Below, in pieces: positions 58,362-64,000 of a stretch of 64,000 bases of DNA. The DNA is from Gammaproteobacteria bacterium (lineage in GTDB: Bacteria; Pseudomonadota; Gammaproteobacteria; Francisellales; CACEW01): positions 1 through 64,000 of the forward strand of contig JAQSYQ010000006.1 in the NCBI GenBank assembly GCA_029256015.1. The letters run 5' to 3'. The position numbers were made by a program, and so were the translations under genes. Position 1 is the stretch's first letter; every line of letters begins with the position of its first letter. The notes under the pieces are model-generated. The model saw only the letters and a program-made list of their open reading frames with translations, was not told the origin of the DNA and did no database searches.

Positions 58362-60083
58362 ATGCAAGCTATGCCACAAAGAGTTGCTGTTCCGCCTAAA
58401 TATCTATGTCCTATAAGTGATCGCATCATGCGTGATCCTGTTATCGCCACAGATGGCAATACTTATGAAAGGGATTATATCGAGCAGCATTTCGAAAATA
58501 ACAATACTAGCTTCAAAACTGGAAGAGTATTACAAACCAAAAATCTTATTAGCAACGAAGCGCTTAAAGAAGAAATTAATAAATTTGTTCAGGCCAATTA
58601 CCAGTTGATTACTAATAACGAAGTATATTGTCCATTCTCACAGTGGCAAGCAATAGAAGCTGCTGCAGGATCAAATGATGTGAAAAAAATAACTGATCTA
58701 GCTGTTGTCGATAAAAGGCTATTAGCTTATTCCCTAAAGGAAATGATAGAGCATGGCTATATGCTGGATAGAAGGCCGGCTCGTGAAAAAGTCAGGCCAT
58801 TAACGGATCGAAATATCTTTGAATTGGTCTGTGAATTTGAGCCTGTTAACCCTGCCTTCCTTATGAACTTAATCTACCTGTATGACAAGCTTATTCCTGC
58901 TTCGTTGAATCATGCGCGTCCTCGAGATTGGAATCCTATCGGCCTAAATTCAGTGCTGAAAGCTGCTATTAGGTCTCATAAACCAGATATAGCTAGGACT
59001 TTAATAGGGCATGGAGCTCGGCCCCAAGAAGCTTTAGATGATGCAGTGAGCCAGCTTGATCTTGCAGCTACAACATTATTGCTGGAGTGCGGGGCAGATG
59101 TTAATGCTGTTAATGAAAGAGGCGCTGCGCCTATTCATACGGCATGTTTGTTCTTAATGGGTGCCGGTAATGTTAATAGTTTGAAAATAGCGATGATTAG
59201 GCTCTTGCTGAGTAAAGAGGCTGATATCAATAAAGGGATGCAAGTAAACCGATTTGCCAGCGCTGCCATGGGTCGGCCTGGGCAAGAAGATACTAGTATC
59301 GGCAATACGCCCCTGCATCTTGCTGCTACATTTATGCACCATGACCTAGCAGAAATCTTATTGAGTGCAGGAGCGAACCCTAACGCTAAAAATGCAATTG
59401 GGCAAACTGCTCTGCATGTTTTGATGAAAAATGGTTTGGTGGGACATAAGGCTATGATTAGCCTGCTCCTAAAAAACGGCGCCGACCCAGATCTAAGAGA
59501 TAACAGTGGGCGAACCCCTTTTCAATTAGCAACTGCAGGCATGTCTTTACATGATGCAGAAGTGGAACATTTTAGAGAAATAGTTGAATTATTGGCTGAG
59601 TTTGGAGCAAATCTAAAAGCTATGGTTCCCGCTGACGCATCAAGGCCTAGCAGATCAATGGCTGATAGCAGATTTAGTCAGATTAAAGATAACAATAAAT
59701 TTGCAATAGCATGCGCCAAGATGGATGGTAATCCTGAAGCGGCTTTAATTATAAATGACTCGCAAGGGCAACAGATTAGCAAGGCCTATAAAACAGTAAG
59801 AAAGCTGGAATCGACTGTGGATGAGTTAAAAACTATAATCGCTCAACAGGCCAGTGAAATCGAAATGCTTAAACAATTTCTAATTGAAAGCTCGCCTGCA
59901 TTTAGGGCAAGAGTGCAAGCCGGAAGTGGCGCTCGTTTGGCAAGCGAAACAGGCGTGCCTGTCGCTTCAGCTTCAGCGGCTGAGATGCCTAGAGCTGCTG
60001 GCGGTTCTGCTTCTGCTGGTTTTACGGTATGGGGAAGTGGGCGTATTTTAGAAACGGATATTAGAGAAGCACCGCGGCCCTAA
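58362..60083 (+). CDS. U-box E3 ubiquitin ligase-like protein with ankyrin repeats
   Basis: A 573-residue protein; AGGAACTTTCT precedes the ATG. Residues ~12-85 form a U-box: KYLCPISDRIMRDPVIATDG then NTYERDYIEQHF. U-box domains bind E2 enzymes and promote ubiquitin transfer, a role known for Legionella LubX. Residues ~200-430 hold ankyrin repeats (NTPLHLAATFMHHDLAEILL, QTALHVLMKNGLVGHKAMIS). A coiled coil spans ~475-510, and a Ser/Ala/Gly-rich tail ends REAPRP. There is no signal peptide. It lies between dut and the phosphomannomutase gene. A Dot/Icm substrate is very likely from these features, but secretion is inferred. Confidence 0.88.
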   Translation: MQAMPQRVAVPPKYLCPISDRIMRDPVIATDGNTYERDYIEQHFENNNTSFKTGRVLQTKNLISNEALKEEINKFVQANYQLITNNEVYCPFSQWQAIEAAAGSNDVKKITDLAVVDKRLLAYSLKEMIEHGYMLDRRPAREKVRPLTDRNIFELVCEFEPVNPAFLMNLIYLYDKLIPASLNHARPRDWNPIGLNSVLKAAIRSHKPDIARTLIGHGARPQEALDDAVSQLDLAATTLLLECGADVNAVNERGAAPIHTACLFLMGAGNVNSLKIAMIRLLLSKEADINKGMQVNRFASAAMGRPGQEDTSIGNTPLHLAATFMHHDLAEILLSAGANPNAKNAIGQTALHVLMKNGLVGHKAMISLLLKNGADPDLRDNSGRTPFQLATAGMSLHDAEVEHFREIVELLAEFGANLKAMVPADASRPSRSMADSRFSQIKDNNKFAIACAKMDGNPEAALIINDSQGQQISKAYKTVRKLESTVDELKTIIAQQASEIEMLKQFLIESSPAFRARVQAGSGARLASETGVPVASASAAEMPRAAGGSASAGFTVWGSGRILETDIREAPRP

Positions 60084-60178
60084 ATTGTTTCATGTGGTTT
60101 TGTCAGATATACTCATGCGACTTCAATCTTAAAAATTCATTGCCTCAGGGCAGAATGATAAATTAAATAGGAATGTGT

Positions 60179-61588
60179 ATGAGTTCTCCATCAATGCGTT
60201 GTATACCTCAAAGTATCCCTGCTCATATATTTAGAGCCTATGATATTCGAGGCATTACCACCAATGAGCTGACTGCCGATGTGGTACATGATATCGCTTT
60301 GGCTTTAGGTTCAGAAGTTCAAGCTCAGGGTGAGCGCTCCATTATAGTGGCTCGTGACGGCAGACTTTCAGGACCTGCTTTAATCGAAGCTTTAAAGCGG
60401 GGTTTAACTGAAAGCGGCTGCGATGTAATTGATATTGGCATAGTTCCTACCCCAGTTTTATATTTTGCGACTTGCACTTTACACGCAAGTTCAGGAGTGA
60501 TGTTAACGGGCAGCCATAATCCCAGGGATTACAACGGTTTAAAAATGCTGATAAAAGGCACTAGCCTGACCAGTGAGCAAATCCAAAACCTGTACCAACG
60601 CTTGCAAGACCAAAATTTTTCTCAAGGGAATGGTAAAATAAGCTCAGTGGATGTCACTGACCCCTACATCGCTTCGGTTAAAAAATCAGTTCAGCTTAAA
60701 AAACCTTTGAAAGTGGTAGTGGATGCAGGCAATGGAGTGGCGGGGAAACTTGCTCCGGCATTATATCGAGCTTTAGGCTGTGATGTAACCGAGCTTTATT
60801 GTGAAATTGACGGCCATTTCCCTAACCACCATCCAGACCCAAGCAATCCTGAAAACACGATTGAGTTAATCGAAATGGTTAAAAAAGTGAAAGCGGATAT
60901 CGGCCTTGCTTTTGATGGGGATGGAGACCGATTAGGCGTAGTAACACCTAAAGGTAAAGTAATTTGGCCTGATAGGCAGCTGATGCTTTATGCTCAATCC
61001 GTATTAAAAACTCACCCGGGTGAAACGATTATTTACGATGTGAAATGCTCAAAACATTTGGAAGAGGTTATTCAAAAGGCCGGCGGTAAGCCTGTAATGT
61101 ACAAGACAGGCCACTCGTTGATCAAACAGAAATTAAAAGAGACCAAAGCGATTTTGGCAGGGGAAATGAGCGGCCATACCTTTTTTAACGACAAATGGTA
61201 TGGATTTGACGATGGTCTTTATGTAGGTGCAAGGCTGTTAGAAATCTTGGCGGAAAGCACAGAGGATGCCGACACGATATTTGATCGCATTCCTGAAAGT
61301 ATTTCTACCCCTGAACTGAATATCGCCATTCCAGAAAGCGAAAAATTTAAGTTCATGAAGGTTTTAGAGAATAATGCTGCAGGTTATTTCCCTGGGGCTA
61401 AGCTTATTACTTTGGATGGCATAAGAGTGGAGTTCCCAGATGGTTGGGGGCTGATTCGTTCCTCTAATACCACGCCGGTTCTAGTGGTGAGGTTTGAGGC
61501 TGATACGGAAGATGCCTTATGGCGGATTAAAACTTTATTCCGTGACTTTATTCTAGAGAAAAATCCGAATTTGGATGTGGGGTTCTAA
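60179..61588 (+). CDS. Phosphomannomutase/phosphoglucomutase (AlgC/ManB type)
   Basis: A 469-residue alpha-D-phosphohexomutase. The ATG at 60179 is favoured by GGA 7 bases upstream; another ATG is two codons earlier. It has IFRAYDIRGITTNEL, the phosphoserine loop GVMLTGSHNPRDYNGLK, the metal loop LAFDGDGDRLGVV, the sugar loop AGEMSGHTFFNDKWYGFDDG and the phosphate-binding RSSNTTPVLVVRFEAD. It supplies mannose-1-P or glucose-1-P for LPS and for the UDP-glucose used by Ugd. Confidence 0.95.
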   Translation: MSSPSMRCIPQSIPAHIFRAYDIRGITTNELTADVVHDIALALGSEVQAQGERSIIVARDGRLSGPALIEALKRGLTESGCDVIDIGIVPTPVLYFATCTLHASSGVMLTGSHNPRDYNGLKMLIKGTSLTSEQIQNLYQRLQDQNFSQGNGKISSVDVTDPYIASVKKSVQLKKPLKVVVDAGNGVAGKLAPALYRALGCDVTELYCEIDGHFPNHHPDPSNPENTIELIEMVKKVKADIGLAFDGDGDRLGVVTPKGKVIWPDRQLMLYAQSVLKTHPGETIIYDVKCSKHLEEVIQKAGGKPVMYKTGHSLIKQKLKETKAILAGEMSGHTFFNDKWYGFDDGLYVGARLLEILAESTEDADTIFDRIPESISTPELNIAIPESEKFKFMKVLENNAAGYFPGAKLITLDGIRVEFPDGWGLIRSSNTTPVLVVRFEADTEDALWRIKTLFRDFILEKNPNLDVGF

Positions 61589-61700
61589 AATCCCCCTCTG
61601 TCCCCCTTTACAAAGGGGGAGGAAGGCGTGGTTTCCTTTAAAAAGGGGGACCAGGGTGGACTAATATTTCCCTCCTTTGCCAAAGGAGGGCTAGGGTGGA
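61589..61700. repeat. Three tandem CCCTCC/GGAGGG repeat units between convergent genes (family R)
   Basis: Units: CCCCCTCTGTCCCCCTTTAC with AAAGGGGGAGG, CCTTTAAAAAGGGGGACC then AGGGTGGACTAA, and CCCTCCTTTGCCAAAGGAGG then GCTAGGGTGGATTTA. The array starts at the phosphomannomutase stop and ends at the stop of the convergent lipoprotein gene. It is the same arrangement as at 56900-57024. Confidence 0.85.
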
Positions 61701-61701
61701 T

Positions 61702-62298
61702 TTAGCTGATAAAGCTAATCAAACTTTGATCCGACATCATCTGTCCCAGAGTATTATTTAAGGCCTGTCCTACCGCTTGAATCACTTGGCTTTGGCTGGC
61801 AGCGGGGTTGTTGCTAATTGTTACGGTGTTTCTATAGGTTTTGCTCATATGATCAAAAGTCCCTGCGGCAGCTTGCAAGTTAATCACACAGCTTGCGACA
61901 ATGTTGCTGCCTTGGTAGCTAAAGGTTAGGCTGCTAATCGTAATATTTAAGGTTCTTGATCCTATGCTTAAAATATCTTCTGGCAATTTAAAGCCTAAAT
62001 CAGTGAGTTTGTCGCTAACAGCACCTTGGACTGCATAAGGAATCTGGCTTTGATTGGAAGCAGCAAGAGTCACTAAGCCATTAGGAGTTTTATAGCTTCC
62101 AAAACTCGCATAGCCGGGATAGTCAATATTCACGTTAACTGTAGGGCCTGGAGTGCTAGGATCAGCGGGGTCTTGAACAAAAAAATCGCCTAGAGTATTG
62201 CCTGATCCCGCATCGGGATAAATGGCGTTTGGATCGGTGGCGCAGGCAGCTAAACTTAAAGCCAACAAACCCAATAACAATATTTTGCACATTTTCAT
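61702..62298 (-). CDS. Lipoprotein of unknown function
   Basis: A 198-residue lipoprotein. GGAAGG at 8 bases before ATG 62298 decides the start; a TTG five codons earlier is rejected. The lipobox is LLALSLAACAT. The mature part has VNVNIDYPGYASFGSYKTPN and LTDLGFKLPEDILSIGSRTL, then NTVTISNNPAASQSQVIQAV. This resembles DUF4136-like outer-membrane lipoproteins in outline, but I cannot name it. It converges on the phosphomannomutase gene across the repeat array. Confidence 0.75.
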   Translation of the reverse strand: MKMCKILLLGLLALSLAACATDPNAIYPDAGSGNTLGDFFVQDPADPSTPGPTVNVNIDYPGYASFGSYKTPNGLVTLAASNQSQIPYAVQGAVSDKLTDLGFKLPEDILSIGSRTLNITISSLTFSYQGSNIVASCVINLQAAAGTFDHMSKTYRNTVTISNNPAASQSQVIQAVGQALNNTLGQMMSDQSLISFIS

Positions 62299-62358
62299 AA
62301 TAGAACCTTCCAAGCTTTAGTATTATAATAGGACTTAAATTTCGCTTTGGACAATGCC

Positions 62359-62547
62359 ATGATTAAATTTTTTCTTAAGCTATTTCAAAGAATTGATAAC
62401 AAAGATAAGAACTTTGTGAGCGATGCTGATAAGTTTTTGCGAGACTATGATCGCCAGCACCCTGAGCTTTCAGCTACCCAGAAAAAGGAAATTGAAAAGC
62501 ATCGGGACATTTATAATAAGAAAACCGATAACCGAATTCGCTGGTAA
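62359..62547 (+). CDS. Small charged protein
   Basis: A 62-residue soluble protein rich in Lys, Asp and Arg, from ATG 62359 (a TTG four codons upstream is also in frame). It reads MIKFFLKLFQRIDNKDKNFV, then DKFLRDYDRQHPELSATQKK and ends NRIRW. Short proteins with a similar D-x-FL-x3-D-x3-HP pattern occur in related gammaproteobacteria, as I recall, but no function is known. The ribosome site is weak, so the start is uncertain. Confidence 0.6.
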   Translation: MIKFFLKLFQRIDNKDKNFVSDADKFLRDYDRQHPELSATQKKEIEKHRDIYNKKTDNRIRW

Positions 62548-62549
62548 TA

Positions 62550-62699
62550 TTAGGGCGGTTGATCGGAGATTTTAAACATAAGCATTGGCGGGAATGGAAC
62601 TACCCCAATCTGTGTAGAATTAGAGCTTTTCGGGCTAAAAGTGCAAGCGCATAAGCTTAAAACCAGAAAACTCAACAGTGATATTGTGCTGATTTTCAT
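62550..62699 (-). CDS. Very small lipoprotein
   Basis: A 49-residue peptide with GGAGG 5 bases before the ATG and a lipoprotein signal, MKISTISLLSFLVLSLCACT, where Cys17 or Cys19 can be the lipidated residue. The mature part of about 30 residues includes STQIGVVPFPPMLMFKISDQ. It is not long enough for a folded domain. The strong ribosome site and clean signal support it. It lies between the 2OG oxygenase gene and the small charged protein. Function unknown. Confidence 0.7.
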   Translation of the reverse strand: MKISTISLLSFLVLSLCACTFSPKSSNSTQIGVVPFPPMLMFKISDQPP

Positions 62700-62724
62700 A
62701 GTAGCCTCCATGCTTTATATTACC

Positions 62725-63312
62725 CTATCCCCTAAGTCTAAACCAGCCAGCGATGCTCCATCTTTCTTTCTGAGCAGGTTTTACCTCATGGGGAATAGCA
62801 TCGCTTAGAAAGCAAGCCAGAGTCCCGGCTTGTGGAATAACCTCAGCCAATATCTGGTTATTTTTATCGTATAAAACGAGTTCTCCGCCATCTTCCTTTT
62901 GCCAGCTCTCATTCAGGTAAATGACCGTAGAGACTTTGCGTACAAGCTTGCTTTGAAACTGGTCCAAATGCTTTTGATAAAAGCTTCCTTTGGCATAGCA
63001 GGCGAAATGTGCTTCATATTCAAATAGCCCTAACAACAAAGCTTCATTTAGGCTTAATCGTAGCTTTTCCATTTCCCCTAAAAAAGCCTGTTCAGGCGCT
63101 GAATCTTGAAGCCAATAGGTTTGGTCGTTGCGGATAGAGGGGTTAAGGCTGCCATGACCTATTTTGGCGGTTTGGAAAAAACCCTGGGCTTTATACTGAA
63201 CTGCGATTTCTTTTAGATTGTGAATCAACTCGGGTTTAAAAAAATCAGGCTGAACTGACCAAGATTGCTTAGCCAGAGCAGCCAATAGGCTTTCAATTTT
63301 TGAATCGGTCAT
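62725..63312 (-). CDS. 2-oxoglutarate/Fe(II)-dependent oxygenase (prolyl 4-hydroxylase-like)
   Basis: A 195-residue jelly-roll oxygenase. The iron ligands are visible as YQKHLDQF (His-x-Asp) and DAIPHEVKPA (distal His), and the 2-oxoglutarate Arg in ERWSIAGWFRL. STVIYLNESWQKEDGGELVL is typical of the SM-20/P4Hc type. It would hydroxylate a protein or small molecule in the cytosol; the substrate is unknown. Its ATG overlaps the stop of the upstream lipoprotein gene, so the pair is coupled. Confidence 0.9.
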   Translation of the reverse strand: MTDSKIESLLAALAKQSWSVQPDFFKPELIHNLKEIAVQYKAQGFFQTAKIGHGSLNPSIRNDQTYWLQDSAPEQAFLGEMEKLRLSLNEALLLGLFEYEAHFACYAKGSFYQKHLDQFQSKLVRKVSTVIYLNESWQKEDGGELVLYDKNNQILAEVIPQAGTLACFLSDAIPHEVKPAQKERWSIAGWFRLRG

Positions 63313-63731
63313 TAACTCAAGTTAGCCTGACAGGTAGGTTTTCCTGAGTTTAGCTGAACTACCAAATTGATTTGGCTAAATTGTTTTGAAGAGCCAGTGT
63401 ATTTTGGAGTACAGGTCGCTACGACATTTTTGCCCGTTCCGTCATTTTTGATAATGCTATAGTTCAAGATATATTGAGGGTTATAGCTAAGCTTGCGGCT
63501 TGGGGTGCAGCTATACCAAGAAGTTCCTTGTCCGCCCGCTAACCAAGATTGGTTGCCTTTAAAAGCATATTGCCCGTTGCTGTCTTTGCAAATGTTTACA
63601 ACATTACTGCTAACGGTAGCTGGGCCTAAAAAGTAACCTTGGTTTTTGCCGGTGCCGTAAGGATTGCTGGCACAGCTTGCTAATAATACGCAAGAACTTA
63701 AACCTGCAAATAGAGTGATTAGCTTTTTCAT
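63312..63731 (-). CDS. Small lipoprotein of unknown function
   Basis: A 139-residue lipoprotein with signal MKKLITLFAGLSSCVLLASC (lipobox LLASC). The mature part includes GYFLGPATVSSNVVNICKDS, QSWLAGGQGTSWYSCTPSRK and a final GKPTCQANLS; the four Cys may form disulfides. I recognise no family. It is translationally coupled to the 2OG oxygenase gene. Confidence 0.75.
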   Translation of the reverse strand: MKKLITLFAGLSSCVLLASCASNPYGTGKNQGYFLGPATVSSNVVNICKDSNGQYAFKGNQSWLAGGQGTSWYSCTPSRKLSYNPQYILNYSIIKNDGTGKNVVATCTPKYTGSSKQFSQINLVVQLNSGKPTCQANLS

Positions 63732-63899
63732 GTGAGCCTCTTATTTAGGATGACTCTTTTATTATTGAGCGAATTGAGTTGCCAAGCAAGAGTTGAATGG
63801 TATGAATACTCATTTACTATGACTTCAATTAATATAATAATTGTGTGACATGATTATGTGGGAAGCATTAAAAATGCCAAATATTAATGAGTCTTTTAC

Positions 63900-64000
63900 A
63901 TGACTAGCGGCAAACGTGCATTTCTAAAAGGAAGTGCTGCAGTTATATTCGTGAAGACTATCGAAAGCCTTGTAGAAAAAGCTTTTGAAAAGCTCGACGT
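63900..64000 (+). CDS. Possible start of a gene running off the window
   Basis: An open frame from ATG 63900 to the edge encodes MTSGKRAFLKGSAAVIFVKT followed by an amphipathic ESLVEKAFEKLD stretch. There is no clear ribosome site before it. The upstream 168 bases hold nothing else I can name. It could be the start of a small helical protein or chance. Confidence 0.3.
   Translation, partial: MTSGKRAFLKGSAAVIFVKTIESLVEKAFEKLD

Noticed and set aside
63850..63903. Short 17-codon frame before the final partial gene
   Set aside because: Too short, no ribosome site, and it overlaps the following ATG.
1..64000. tRNA genes, rRNA genes, CRISPR arrays, prophage or complete insertion sequences
   Set aside because: I saw no cloverleaf or TTCGAATC-type tRNA arm in the gaps, no regularly spaced repeats and no transposase or phage genes.

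Overview
This window is chromosomal DNA, low to moderate in GC, from a gammaproteobacterium. It very probably belongs to the order Legionellales (Legionella/Coxiella/Berkiella/Aquicella-like). The evidence is a Dot/Icm type IVB secretion cluster (icmW, dotH, dotG, dotF, dotO, dotM, dotN) together with scattered eukaryote-like proteins (ankyrin repeats joined to OTU, U-box or papain-like domains). The housekeeping content is typically gammaproteobacterial: purK, plsC, gmhB, greA, hemB, yhbY, waaA, hldD, hldE, uvrB, rpmB-rpmG, radC, dut and an algC-type phosphomannomutase. I cannot name the species.

Layout. 0-5.7 kb: 3' end of purK, two divergent paralogous unknown genes separated by decayed copies of purK and plsC, then plsC, gmhB, an orphan serine-recombinase-like gene, a SPOR protein and a gamma carbonic anhydrase. 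5.8-14.6 kb: the Dot/Icm block, with icmW divergent from an overlapping dotH-G-F-O-M-N operon. 14.6-18.7 kb: redoxin, HIT, greA and a three-lipoprotein operon (COG3014-like, YcfL-like, LpoB-like). 18.9-24.3 kb: a reverse-strand block with hemB, yhbY, waaA, hldD and hldE. 24.4-41.5 kb: LPS core assembly (kinase-glycosidase fusion, three GT9 heptosyltransferase-like enzymes, O-antigen ligase, GT4-deacetylase fusion, GT2), interrupted by an OTU-ankyrin gene, aspC, argD, a broken higBA module and an AraC/GyrI regulator pair. 41.5-53.9 kb: uvrB, a papain-like ankyrin gene, then ugd, an ArnA-type UDP-glucuronate decarboxylase, an ArnC-like GT2, an EmrE-like flippase and an ArnT-like transferase, interrupted by a gene with a SpvC/OspF-like motif layout and other unknowns. 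53.9-64 kb: rubredoxin, rpmG, rpmB, OPT transporter, radC, dut, a U-box/ankyrin gene, phosphomannomutase, small lipoproteins and a 2OG-Fe(II) oxygenase.

How it fits together. gmhB, hldE and hldD make ADP-heptose, waaA adds Kdo, and the GT9/GT2/GT4 enzymes with the ligase build and cap LPS. The ugd to arnT-like genes probably add a pentose-type sugar through a polyprenyl carrier, but ArnB, ArnD and the formyltransferase are absent here. The Dot/Icm genes encode part of the core channel and coupling complex. At least four neighbouring genes look like its substrates: an OTU deubiquitinase, a U-box E3 ligase, a papain-like protease and a possible phosphothreonine lyase.

The most unusual structure is in the non-coding DNA. 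A family of 115-145 bp imperfect palindromes starts at or next to the stop codon of the preceding gene in five of six copies. A hairpin/REP composite directly supplies the TGA stop of two unrelated genes. A CCCTCC...GGAGGG repeat has inserted in frame inside a heptosyltransferase. Two tandem duplications leave readable pseudogene scars.
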